64,000 bases of DNA from Atriophallophorus winterbourni (lineage: Eukaryota > Platyhelminthes > Trematoda > Plagiorchiida > Microphallidae), in NCBI GenBank assembly GCA_013407085.1, contig JACCGJ010000180.1, positions 1 to 64,000 on the forward strand. Direction: 5' to 3'. How positions within the stretch are numbered: position 1 is the stretch's first letter; every line of letters begins with the position of its first letter. This document shows, piece by piece, positions 11,039 through 22,430 of the stretch. A program made the position numbers and the translations under genes. The notes under the pieces are model-generated. The model made no database searches, was not told the origin of the DNA, and was given only the letters and a program-made list of their open reading frames with translations.

Positions 11039-14000
11039 TTATTTGAATCGTTTAGCAAATAATTCTTCCAAGACAGGGATGCTTGACTTGTTAGATAAGT
11101 GGCTCGGGGTGTTTTCCATTTTCCACAATTTGGCTACACCTGTGCTGTCGCCCGTTGCAAGTAGGTTCGGGCTGCGGCGAGGAAAATTCGATTAATAATA
11201 TTAACTTACTCATTACTACTGAATGCCATTTTAGTAGTTTCTGTGTCATCCGCTGTCGACAATATCTCCGTCTCGCACAGCAATACTGGATCGAAATCTT
11301 CGCATTTGCTTGAACCAAGCAAGTCGTAAAGCAAAATCGATCCTTCTTGTGTGATAGCGGCAATGACGTTCGGGTAGTATGGTGAGAATCTGCCTGTCAG
11401 AATTCTTCCACGACCAGGATTGATGGTCAATGTCTGTCCTCTCTGAAGTGTATTGTGGATCTGAAGTTCAGGTGAATGGCAATGATTGAATTTGGAGCAT
11501 GTCGGAAGATTGTGTTTAAACTTAAGGAAAATATCCCATGTTTGAACATTTCGTATGAGCATCACTTGCATGTCACGAATTAAGCTACTTGCAGCCGAGG
11601 CATAAAGTAAGTGTGAATCTGTCATTGCCCTTTCACAATACAAATAAATAAATTCAATAAATGGCGGCAAAGTACCGTTCTCTTTAAATGTGGCTCAATG
11701 TCTCTCCCCAAGGTACATCACCAAATGCTCCGAATGTTACGCATTAACTAATTCAGCCACCGCTTTCACTGTAAATACTCTGTAGCCTACTGGTGCGTAG
11801 TTCACCACATGCCTCTCTTTAAAGGTATGTGCAAGTTATGCATTGCCGTTCGGCGGTTGTTGAATTCGTGTGATAATTTTCCTCACTGTTTTATACCTCA
11901 TTCTTTATTCCAATCGCCGTTATTACACAGGGTTTTCTCCATGCTGGCACGGTTTACCTTCGTCAACCAACGGCAACCATCCAACTTAAATTTACTATAT
12001 GGATATCCTGTTTATTCCTAAAATGGCAATGCTTTTGGGGTATTCAACTGAACAACAACAGTAGACGGATGGAGCATGAAACTCACACTTATTTTTGTTC
12101 CACTCCCGCATGACAGAATGAGGTGGCGATGAAATTTTGACCAGTCCACGTGCGCTATAGGCCCAGCTTGTCTTTCTAGTTCAAGCTCCACTGGTGACTG
12201 ACGCTTTCCACCTGTGGTGTAAAACAGGCATTACAATATAGCGTAGCTTGAATTTTATTATTTCATCAAGATTTTAAAGAATTTGGTATAGCGTTGCTCA
12301 CACACCCGCATTTGTAAATAATATACCTTCATTGAACCCACATATTTATATGAGGATTGTGGTGATGTGATGGTCCTCCGCAGTCATTTTACAGAATTTT
12401 GTCAGTAAATTTTATTTGATGTTAGTCATACTATGGTCTAATTTGGTTGTATATGATGCGCGCATTTCGGAAACCAGATAATCAGACTGGTTGATTTTAA
12501 TTCATGGGACGTGTGTAATACTCATCTCGCATAGTACTTCTGTTTAAAAATACAAAACCATGCCTGAACTAGTCTTATTGATGTATGCTAATTGTGAAAA
12601 AGCTGCCAGACTTAAGGAGATTATCGTCAGACCTTTTCGTCTTTCGGTCATTTTGGTTTTATACCTCCAGATTCAGTCACTTTAGAGCTAAATCATAATT
12701 GCTCTCTTATATTATCTTTTACATTCTGTCTACTTTAAATGGCTCACCTGGAATTTTAATGAGTCTTTGGAACTGCAATACGCTTCACTAAAATATGGCG
12801 CTTTATCGAGATCTCAACAACTGCGTCAACTATATTGGGTGACCTGTGTTCCCTTCGCTGACATTGTAGCGGTGGGGCTTCTCGCAAAACGTTGAGCTGA
12901 CAATTTCATCTAGCATGATGACGAAACGTTTTACCGCTACAATGCCAACTCGATGAACAGAACACCCGATATTTGATCCCAGTTCTACAAGTATTCGTTT
13001 CAATATCAAACCGTCAACTATGTTTAAGAAATAATAAGTACCATACAGGCATACCTGTTCGTTTATCACGTGTGCTGCAAATGAGCACAGAGCCACCATC
13101 TGTTCCGATCGCTAAAAGCTCAGGTTGGTGTGCACTTGATGCCATCGTTGAGATCGAAATCGAAATCTCGGCCGCATTCGAGATACCGGATTCATCACCC
13201 GCGAACGGCGACCTCATCAAATCGGCATTCCGAATCTGTAGACTTTAAAGGCAATTAAAAAAAACGATTAAAGATACTCGAATTTACTTATATCACGTTC
13301 AGCAATTGAAACCAGTTATTTTCGGTATCTTGTTTTGCCTAACTGTTAATTGTCATGAGTAAAATCGATGTCGATTTAGGTCCGCTATTTCTCGTAGTGA
13401 AGACTCAGTGGCGCGGCGGTTAAGAATTGTGCTCTTTACATGAAAGGCCTCGTTTCTAATCTTATCGCAGTTGCACTTGTTTGTAAACTGTGCCTAACTC
13501 CTGATCCTACTTTTCATGCCTGATGAGTGCAAACAGCACGAAACCGGTCGTGGGGTGTGTATGATGGAAATTCATGCAAATGTGCCTAGCTCTGTTTGAT
13601 AACTTTGGTATGACTCACCTCTTTAATTACATGTGCCCACACATGTAAATGGAGTCAAACAGGTTGGTTGTGCCAACCTGTGAATGTAAACTAAACTAAA
13701 CTGGTGGTGGGGTGCGTGTGTGATGGCAATGCATGCAAATACGGATGTTTTGTATGCCCTTTGATTTCCGGGTATCCATGTCATCGGTGAAAATAGCTGT
13801 TAATGAAACCATTGTCATGCACCAGTTCAAAAAACAGGATTTCTTTCTGAAAAAAACGCAGACTTCGATCATTAAAAAATCAAATTTTTTGTTGCATTCG
13901 CGCCATTTACTGCGGCAAAATAGCAATTATCATCTATAACCTCGTCTATTCGTTAGAGCCTTGAAATATTATGATTGAATTTTATATCAACGGTTGGATG

Positions 14001-17000
14001 AGCTTCACAATGATGACATTCATACACATCAAATATGCAGAAATAGTCCCACTTGCTTGTTTTATTCCTCTTCATTCTCTTTCTCAACAGTCGTTAGCTT
14101 TTTGTTGTTGTACGTATACGGCTGGTTGTTTGGCACGACCAAATCGTGGCTGCTTGTGATAATGAGCGTGAATTATGATATTCTGGCTTCATAAAGTGGA
14201 ATGCTTACTACTCGCGGAAATGGGGTTGTGATTGCTAGGCAAATGTTAATTTCGGCAATCCAACCTAGTATTGTAAGATAGTATGAAAGCACAAGCCTGA
14301 TCAAGGCAAAGTGCCACAAAGATAGAGGCTACACGTGGTCAAGCATACTGTCTAAGCCTAGACAGATATGAGAAAAGAAATAGAAATGGCAGTGAGACTC
14401 CAGCGTGATTCAATATGCAACTCACTACCAATGGTCAATCAATTTAGCATGGTCTTAGCCGCACAGCACAGAAGTGCTGCACGATTTCACATGCAAGCAA
14501 GCCTTATTAGCCACTAGTCGTGTTTTATGTAGCCACATCATAAAATTTTTATTTGACTTCCGTTCCTTATACGCGATAACATGAAACCTGCTTATCTGAT
14601 TCAATATATTTGAGTTGCAAAATGAAAATTGAATGTGATGTCATACCGTGTTTGTACCACTAATATTAAGGTCTTGGTCTTGAGTGTTAACAGAAGAAAT
14701 GAACTTGGTTCTAGTGGTTTGAATATGGATTGAATTAATCAACACCTTTGAATGATAAACGTTGTTCGCGGTTTATGGTCAAAACTTGTACGCAACGTTC
14801 ACGGTAACGAAGCAGTGTAATTACATTAACCTTAATCCATTGAGTCATATAGTAAAAGGATACATATTTCCTGAATAGCATCTCACGCTTTTATAAATTG
14901 GAGTCCCTTTTCGAGGTTGAATGACCAAATAATTATTCTTCCGTCACTTCCAGTAGTCACAATTTCGTTACAGCGATTGTCCAACGTTGAGATCCATTCA
15001 ATTTGATTGACTGCTTCCGTGTGTTTCATTCCAGTATAACGTTTGCATTGCTGGATTTCATTGTGCTCGTCAGCAATGTTGTGTATAGATAATTCTCCTT
15101 TGAGTGGAAATGAAATTAAGGATTTTAATCGTTCGCGTATTTAAAAAATGTGGCTCGAAATTTTTTTTAAAAAAATATTTCGTTTATGTCATATACGAAA
15201 TTGAAGTCATAGCAGCTCTTTTATAATGCATTTGACTTGCTATTTACTCAACTTACCCATGAATGTTCCTACGGCCAGCAGAGATGGGATCTTCGGATGA
15301 AATCTAACTTGTGTGGCACATGAATCAAAAGTGACTTTGGGTTTGTGGCCTGTGGATTGGAGACCAATGCTCCATATGCACAACGATCCAATATGTTCGC
15401 ACCAGCTTTCGTGCATCGAAACTCCGAAACTATGAAATGATGTTTAGGAAAATCTGGAAATTGACACGTTGAACAGAACAATATCTCGCCCAGTTGATCA
15501 AGGTTTTCCGGAATTGATGTTATTGTAATGGGGATGTTTGGAATTTTGATCATGTGTTAAACAAAGACTTTGAGAAGCGTCATAATAATCAGGCTTGACT
15601 CGGTGTACCATGTTGTTAATCAAGTAACAGCCTGTGTTGCTGGGGGTGGGAATATGCGGAGAATGTTGAAAACAGCCTGAAGCGTGAGGTCGTCTATAAG
15701 CTTGCATGCAGCGTACTCGGCAAACTTAGACGAATTTTCGAACGTTTCCCACCGCACTCATTGTCAAAGTTACTCAATACATACAGTACAAGCTTGGACA
15801 CCATGCATAGAACGAGACATCTTGCTATGTGAAAGAATTCATCATAAGGCATATAAAATGGTTACTGGATTACATAATCTACTATTGGAGCAGCAACTGA
15901 CTAGACTTGGATTGTGCACTCTCGAGCGTAGAGATATCCAAGCTGACCTAATCCTAATATAACGAGTAATCCATACGGGGTCCCACCCAATCAGACACCT
16001 CTTTCATATTAGTTCCAATCTCTCGACATGCAGTCACAACCTAACCCTTTATATCTTAAATTCCCGATCAAACTATCGGCGCAACTTTTACGCAGTCCGT
16101 GTATGGTTTCTTTGGAACAGCTTACCGACAAAAATTGTTTCCTCATCAAACGAAATGACATTTAAACAAAAGTTACGAATTTTATTTTAAATAATACTGT
16201 GTTGGCCCTAGGTTACTGTAACCCAAACTGATAAATTCTTACACACATACTTGGTAAAACAAATGTACCCAGTCATATATTTTCGGTGGAAAAGTCTTCC
16301 ATCCGTATCAATGGTATAACGCTAAATTAAATCGTTTAAAGAAATTAAATAATGTTTTTACATCAAGCGATCCAAATCTATGATTTTTCAGGAAATCACG
16401 ATTAGCTTTAAGATCAATGTATAATTCAAACTGTCTTCGCCATCCAACAGAGGTTTAACGACTCACTTGATCGACGCAAACCTGTATGTGTTTTACCTGA
16501 GACAATCGAGCAATAAGAAATGTTAATTCGTGCCTGAAAACTTGAATGTAATAGCTTATTAATTTATACACTAGCTATTTCACCAAAGCAACTTATTTTT
16601 ATTGGGCAAATACACATGCTTATTTAACTAATTAAAATGGGATATTCAATGCAGTCGTTGTTACATTTTATTGTTTCACGCTACACCGAAATTATCGGGG
16701 TTCGGAGTATCCAGTGGAACTTTATACCAGCAAATGATGTTAAAAATTCGAATCATCTACTAAATAATTTGATCAAGTTGGCAATGAAGGATTAATTTGT
16801 GTTATATATCTCAGAGTTATTTATATCATATGGGAAGAAGTTGTACTCTAAATGCTCTGCTGATAAAACTAATACGAAAAATTATTTACATAAATATCTG
16901 TGTGAAAGCTTGCAAAGTAAAAAGGATACGTCATAGCAAGCAGTGCCCCAGTTGAGTTCCAAGAAAGGCCGGTTATTCTAAACTTGGATGAATAATATCA

Positions 17001-17465
17001 AGAACTTAAGAAACAAATACCCCATGTTCAACGTCGAAACGAAATTGACCGACTTCTTGCAACTTTGTGCTTTGATTCATGGTCATTTTATTTGCTCTGA
17101 AGGCGGATGATAATGAATTTTTTATCAATTCTCTAGTAATCTTTGATTCGACACTCTTCATGAACTTCGAAACATCTGTTTCGTTTTGACGTTTAACATA
17201 ATCGTTATCGACATCTCGCTCAAAATCTGTCCAGCACTAAACCTGGACATTATACAAAGTAACATAACTAACCTGTACACTTTTCGTGCGACCGATTTGA
17301 CATCTTCTGTTAACTAAGACATATGGGTCAGTTTGCATCTCATTTTCTTTTAAAGACCTAAATAAAGATAAATGTTATATATATATTCTACGAACACCCA
17401 ATACTCTCTCAACATAACTACTCAATATCATCATCGACACGGAGCGGTACACATTCTCCAAACAT
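11039..17465 (-). CDS. DYNC2I2: Cytoplasmic dynein-2 intermediate chain 2 (WDR34), complete ten-exon gene
   Basis: WDR34 is a WD40 subunit of the dynein-2 motor that drives retrograde intraflagellar transport in cilia. Coding exons, in order: 17465-17422, 17357-17273, 17236-17021, 16982-16930, 15429-15257, 15097-14887, 13242-13055, 12211-12087, 11460-11210, 11171-11039. All phases agree and give 492 codons plus stop, close to the human 536. An EMQTDP at residues 21-26 resembles an LC8 light-chain site. Residues 64-86 (DVSKFMKSVESKITRELIKN region) match the human helix [20 protein letters not shown]. Then come LSWNSTGALLAM, VRFHPKIPSLLAVGTFMG, IVTTGSDGRIIIW, LLAIGTDGGSV, FSPYYPNVIAAITQEGS and LLATGDSTGVAKLW, tracking WDR34's WD repeats one by one. 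DYNC2I1 is the nearest alternative but fits less well. Four introns are 36-64 nt long. The exon 7 acceptor was chosen by phase. Confidence 0.93.
12840..12965 (+). repeat. Inverted repeat with a degenerate hammerhead-like core, in DYNC2I2 intron 7
   Basis: CATTGTAGCGG (12862) is mirrored by CCGCTACAATG (12936). Between them lies CTGACAA, a TTCATC..GATGA stem and ACGAAACGTTT. The order resembles a hammerhead core, but G8 is A, which should kill catalysis. It may be a relic of a Penelope-like terminus. Confidence 0.4.
13400..13580 (+). repeat. Family C: SINE-like element with pol III-like boxes and a hammerhead motif
   Basis: The 5' part has AGTGGCGCGGCGGTTAAG (13407-13424), like an A box, and CGTTTCTAATC (13451-13461), like a weakened B box. 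The 3' part carries the hammerhead at 13516-13553. The arrangement (pol III promoter plus hammerhead) parallels the schistosome Sm-alpha SINE-like satellite, known from the literature, but the sequence here differs. It sits in DYNC2I2 intron 6, antisense to the gene. Confidence 0.7.
13516..13553 (+). ncRNA. Hammerhead ribozyme motif (family C)
   Basis: CTGATGA (13520-13526), a perfect stem II GTGC-AAACA-GCAC (13527-13539), GAAA (13540-13543), then CCGGTC with the expected cleavage after C13549. Stem III can only form between two molecules, through the palindrome ACCGGT (13543-13548). Stem I is weak here (C-G, G-U, U-G), so activity of this copy is doubtful although every core base is present. 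Confidence 0.7.
13627..13681. repeat. Two adjacent perfect hairpins
   Basis: TTACATGTG-CCCA-CACATGTAA (13627-13648) and ACAGGTTGG-TTGTG-CCAACCTGT (13659-13681), each with nine perfect pairs. They lie between the family C copy and a partial second copy of its tail (13690-13745). Confidence 0.85.
14280..14460 (-). repeat. Dispersed repeat family A, nearly complete, in DYNC2I2 intron 6
   Basis: Starts GTATGAAAGCACAAGCCTGA on the plus strand and runs through AGCCTAGACAGATATGAGA to AACTCACTACCAATGGTCAA and GCCGCACAGCACAGAAGTGC, the full reverse complement of the 49490-49720 copy. Confidence 0.8.
15684..16195 (+). mobile_element. CR1/jockey-like LINE, 3' coding fragment in DYNC2I2 intron 4
   Basis: The plus-strand frame reads VQAWTPCIERDILLCER, KMVTGLHNL and RLGLCTLERRDIQADLIL, the post-RT C-terminal block of CR1-like LINEs. 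After a stop at 15960-15962 the same sense continues with WFLWNSLPTKIVSSS to about 16190. It is antisense to the host gene and enlarges intron 4 to 1500 nt. Confidence 0.8.
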
Positions 17466-17490
17466 TGTTGTATATCTCCTACAAAAATAC
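17466..17490 (-). promoter_or_regulatory. Acceptor-like site just 5' of the DYNC2I2 start codon
   Basis: On the minus strand TATTTTTGTAG ends at 17479 and is followed by a 13-base leader and then ATG at 17465. It is either the 3' end of an intron in the 5' UTR or a spliced-leader trans-splice acceptor; sequence alone cannot separate these. Confidence 0.4.
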
Positions 17491-17794
17491 AATAACCGGT
17501 CTTCTTAAAGGTTTAATAAGAGAATTCGGATAAACGTTTGTCTATCATTCGTTTACCTTTTTTCTTGTTAAAATTTTATCGTCCATGTGCAGACATTAAT
17601 ATATATTTAAATTTTGATTTGGCGATTCCTAATCAAAATTCTATAACAGAACTGTGCAAAGGGAATACCGAAGGATGTTATGATACTACATACTACTAGA
17701 CGAAGCATCTGTACAGGAATTTAAAAGTAGGACTAGGTCGTCTGCATATTCTAAATCAAGTTCAATATTTTTATGCCTAATCTTCTACAGGTTC

Positions 17795-17915
17795 GGCAGG
17801 TTTTCAGATCCAACCTTTCCCCATATTTTTAGAAATTTTCCTATCATATGATTGTACGGCAGATAAGCACTTAGCGCTTGTGCCCGGTGTAATTCTATCT
17901 ATGATGATGATTGCC
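17795..17915 (+). repeat. Dispersed repeat family B, diverged copy
   Basis: AACCTTTCCCCATATTTTTA, GATTGTACGGCAGATAAGCA, CCGGTGTAATTCTATCT and a GATGATGATG end match the other B copies in order. From 17916 to about 18840 I see only AT-rich sequence without a feature. Confidence 0.7.
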
Positions 17916-18844
17916 AACCCGCAATGATTTTCAGAGCTGAGACAGTTAAAATAAATAATTTTAGTTAGAAGCAGTAATCATTAAAAATACTTAAACAATT
18001 CAGATCCCTTTGAATTCAGGTTACTCATCTTCGTCCTCGATCAAAGGGATCAGATGCAGAAACTTTCTTAAAAATATTGAATTCTAGGGATTTCCCTTCA
18101 CTTTGTACAAACCTTAATCCTCTTTATTGTCATAGTTTGTATTATTTCTTGAATTCTCTCGAAGATTTAATCATTATTATTCACTTTGAAAATGTTTACA
18201 TTGATGTACTGTCATAAAGTGAGGAGATTCGTACCAGTTCGTATTTTTATAAGTTACTTTGAAATTTGAAGCTTTTTAGATTTCCACAGGAATAATTTGT
18301 TACGAATAACTTATCTAACTTTTACCACGATTTTGTCTCAAACTATCAGCAAATTATCGCTTCATCATATATATACATATATAAACATTTTTGATCATGT
18401 TTTGAATCTGTGGCTATTGCAAATTTAATTCTATTTGTGAATAATCGTATCGCAAACAAGTTTTATTTGAAAATCGGCAAACCTGTGAGGTTGTAGCGAT
18501 TACCCCGGCAGGGTGTAAAAATAATGTCATTGAAAACGACAGATTTTGAGACTCACGTTTTTCGAACAGCTTCGGATAAGCAACTAACGCAAGGTGTGCT
18601 GCAATCCGAAAACATATTATACACTTCAGAATAAACGCCTGTCGCTAGACGCTAATTTTGACCTTGAAAATGGCATACACATGGGAATTCAAGGTAATTC
18701 AATGTTTTTAATGGTCAAAAAACAACAACCTTAGCAATCGCCATAGGATGGTAAAAATTGAAATATAAGTGTATAAAACAAGATAAGCAATTAGATTAAG
18801 CAGTATATAAATTTAATATGTGTGGCACTTAAATAGCTATGGAT

Positions 18845-20104
18845 TATATAAAAGAGTTCAGTTCAGTTCAGTTTGCACAGGACTGTATGTGGCTAACGAG
18901 CCAATCGAGCATCCAGATTTCTTTCAGTGCAATGCCACAAAAAAGCGTCCACTACTTCAAACAATATCTTCACAAATATCTTCTGGTATTAGAGTAACCT
19001 GGAATGCAACAGAAAACTCCCCTCACCAATAGGTGAGGAGAAACATTAGTGCATTCCAAAGACAACATGAGGATCATACCAACTATTTCCTTACGGATAA
19101 AAATCAGGAAATGATGAAGGCCACACAGATTCAAGTCCATTTTTGAAATCCCTCACCGAAGTAGAACAAACTACTTCTTTAGGAAGTCGATTCCAGTAAT
19201 TTACTACCCTTTCACTAAAGAAGAACTTACGAACATTGGACCTGACATGTCGCTTGGCCAATTTTAAAGGCTGGCCTCGAGTACCCACACTTGGCCCTAG
19301 AGCGTACAATTTATTGGGATGAATAGTACTGAAACCCGACATGATTCTGAAGGTTTCAATCAGGTCCCCACGTAGCCTCCTCCTTTTTAGTGAGAAGATC
19401 TCTAGACTCAGCAATCGTTCCTCATACGACCTACCCGATCGCCCTACAATCAAAAGAGTAGCTGAACGTTGAACACCTTCTAGCTTGGCAATATCTTTTT
19501 CCAAATAAGCTCACCATACTTGAACGCAATACTCGAGATGTGGTCTCATGACCGCTGTGTATAATTGTATGAAAACCTCTGGGGACCTGCAGGATAAAAC
19601 TGATCGAAGGCGAAAAAGCTCTCTCCTAGCGCGTTGTGCAGCAGCTGCGCATTGATCAGCCCATTTAAAGTCCACTGAAACTTCTATACCTAAGTCACGA
19701 ACTTTCGGCACTCCATTTATCTCAAGTATACCATCTGGTCCAGCAATCTCTAGCTTCTTAATGACTTTAGACAAGAGATAGCTTTTAGTGAAGTTAACTG
19801 GTAGATTCCTTGTAGCAGACAACTTGATGACCTTTTCTATATTCTCAAGAAGATCCTGTTCATCAAGTGATCCGATAATGTTGACATCATCTGCAAAAAT
19901 ATAGCAGGGACACTTAAGCGACGCTGCCAAATCATCGATGAAAATGAGGAAAAGTAGCTGTCCGAGTACGGAACCTTGTGGGACTCCACTAACAACTTTT
20001 ACTTTCGACGAATACATATTGCCTATCATGACATGAAAGAATCTATTGCACAAATTAAATGGGATGAGGTTTTTACACCTCGGATGGAACATACGTCCAA
20101 TCAA
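18845..20104 (-). mobile_element. CR1/jockey-like LINE (type 1), 5'-truncated, RT C-terminal half plus 3' UTR
   Basis: Minus-strand ORF 20104-19511 carries VPQGSVLGQLLFLIFIDDL (RT motif B), CYIFADDVNI (catalytic FADD), and ends at QVW with a TGA at 19513-19511. Reading on in the same frame, 19504-19091 supplies YLEKDIAKLEGVQRSATLL and the YWNRLPKEVV terminal block, so a single nonsense codon splits an otherwise open RT. The 3' UTR (19090-18845) holds a conserved 7 bp hairpin (19021-19038) and ends in a (GAACT)n-like microsatellite, seen on the plus strand as GTTCAGTTCAGTTCAGTTTG, typical of CR1-type 3' tails. Confidence 0.88.
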
Positions 20105-20342
20105 GTTTCATGAACGAGTATTTCAATGTAATTCGAACTTTTTAATGGTCGAAATAGCAGCAAACTTAACAATAACCATAGTATGGTAGAAAATATAAAT
20201 ATATACGTGTAGAAAACAAAAAAGTAGTTAAATTAAACAATATATAAATTCGGGAAACGAAAAATTCAATAAAAATTCGTATAATTCCTTTTCAATGTCA
20301 TGATAAGGCTGGAATGATGTACGTTCAGTACATATTCATGTG

Positions 20343-21883
20343 TTAGGTAATTTGTCTTAACCCTTCGCGTGAATGAATCCCCCAAGTGGTGGTTTCGGAA
20401 ATGGAATATTTCGTGAAGTAGGATAAGGGCTTTTCTGATTCGTCGTAATAGAAAGTCGAACAGAGACAGGTGAGCAATCTTTTCTTAATATGGCTTGTTT
20501 CTGGTGTAAAAAATATAGTTTTGTTGAGCAGTGATAAATTCGCTTCATTTTTTCTACATCCATCTTTAACCACGGAGACCATGACTGCACACCGTATTCA
20601 ATGACCGGTTTTAAGTATGTATTCATGATTCTTAGCAATAGCTTGGTCGAAAATTTCCCCAATACCCGTTTGACTTGGTTGAGGAAACATGTTGCCTCTT
20701 TAAAGGCAGTGTTAGTTTGAATTTAGGTTTTTAAACTGGAGCATATCCAGACATGCAAATCATTTTCTTCAATGTAATTTTTAAGAACATGTGAACATAT
20801 ATGGTATGTGATCTCTACTCGATCTCCCACATTCATGGTTATGCATTTTTGAAAGTTAAACGGCAGTTTTTTCTTAAACGACCCCTTTGTTAGGCGAATC
20901 AATATCTGTTTGTAATAGCAAACAGTCTTCTGGGCTACGGATGCAATACTATATATTTATGTTGGCCGCAAATAACGGAACGTCACATCCAACAATTTCC
21001 GGTACTTCATTAACATAAACCAGAAAAAGCATCGGACCGTGGACTGAACCTTGGGGAACTTCGCTAGTCAGGGTGATTGGTTTTGATAATGCACCATCAA
21101 TAGATCCCTTGGTTCTGCCATTTATTATGTTATCATTTAGCCAATTTAACAAATTTCCGGTGATATCAAGCCTTTCAAACTTCTGCAGTAGTAGCACGCT
21201 CAAATGATCTTGAGATATCTAAATAGCAGGCGTCTGTTGCTTGCCTTTTTCTACTGATTTTCTCCAATCATCGCTCGTTATCAATAAATGAGTTAAACAG
21301 GAATAATTCCGTCTAAATCCATGCTGTTTCCTTAAAAGCAAATGATTATTTTCGAAATGTTTCATTAGATCGTCAACGATGAGGAGCTCAAGTGATTTTG
21401 AAATCACAGGTTACTGAGTAACGGGTCAGCAATTATACAAATCAGTGCGATTTCCACACTTATAAATAGAAGATATTATTTAGCGTTTCAAATCTGTAGG
21501 AATCAATCCATTTGCCAGTGTTTGTTTAAACAGTTAAGCGAGTCGTCCGGAAAGCAAATTCGCACATTGCTTCCATAGGAACGGGGCTAATTCGTCGGCC
21601 CCTTGAGACTTCCTGGTTTTCAGATTAAATATAGCTTGCTGTTGCGTTTCGACGTGACATTTATTTCACTAATGGTAACCGTGAAAGAAATGGTTTGCCT
21701 TCGGATGTATATATAATATTCTATCGACATGAATACTGATGAATATAATGTGGCTAATGCTTCAGCAGTTTCTGATGCAGTTGTTGTTGGCCAAGCTGAC
21801 GTGTTCACGGACGCAACTCCTGGTTTCACATTAGCTTGATCGTTTACCATAAGATGAAGTATTTTACGGTTGAGCTCCATCAT
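20343..21883 (-). mobile_element. Degraded LINE (type 2), RT fragments
   Basis: Pieces in order along the minus strand: HGFRRNYSCLTHLLITSDDW (21330-21240), then LLLQKFERLDITGNLLNWL, SEVPQGSVHGPMLFLVYVNE (21070-21000, RT motif B), a decayed FADD (LFAANINI), and NTYLKPVIEYGVQSWSPWL near 20600. Frameshifts separate them. The 5' piece at 21883-21700 is a linker with DQANVKPGV and TLYSSVF. The element is dead. Confidence 0.85.
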
Positions 21884-22244
21884 AAGTGATAACCGATCTT
21901 GGAGGTATAACTTGTTTTTTATGACAAATGTGTTTACACTTTTCCTCAGTAAACGGAATGTTTCCCAGCTTTGCGTTGATGGGTTTTGCCGATGCTGTTG
22001 CCAAGAAAGATTTCTTACGTTTAACCAATTACAAGTTCGTCTTCTTAGTTTAAATAAGAGGTTTTTGAGTTCGTGAGGAGAAATGCGGAGCTCACTTTGA
22101 TTAAATTCTTGAGATAGTTATACCCAAATCTCATATACGCTGCTGGTTTCCGGTTAGCAGTAAATTGCATTTGAAACTCCTCACACTATGTCATTATGTT
22201 GAGCCTTCTATCTGTTTTACGGGAATCGTTTATTCTTGCAGCAT

Positions 22245-22430
22245 AAGTTAACTTCAGTTCAATGTGCGCAGAACGAATTGTGGCTGAGTCATCAATTAAG
22301 CGTCCAGATTTCTTCTGTTGATATGACAGAGAAGAGCTTCTACCACTTCAAACAGTGTCTTCACAAATTTCTTCTAGTATGATAGCGATCGGAAATCCAA
22401 CAGAATTCTCTCATGAAAAATTTTTGTCGT
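22245..22430 (-). mobile_element. Isolated 3' UTR of type 1 LINE
   Basis: Plus-strand text GTTAACTTCAGTTCAATGTG, AAGCGTCCAGATTTCTTCTG, CTACCACTTCAAACAGTGTC and TTCACAAATTTCTTCTAGTA parallels 18851-19010 closely. This is a 5'-truncated copy with only the UTR left. From 22430 to 23260 nothing is recognised. Confidence 0.75.

Noticed and set aside
13055..13235. DYNC2I2 exon 7 starting at the closer acceptor TCTACAG
   Set aside because: It would need a phase 0 donor in exon 6, but the only good donor (GC|GTGAGA at 14887) is phase 2. The acceptor TTTAAAG at 13243 fits and adds two codons.
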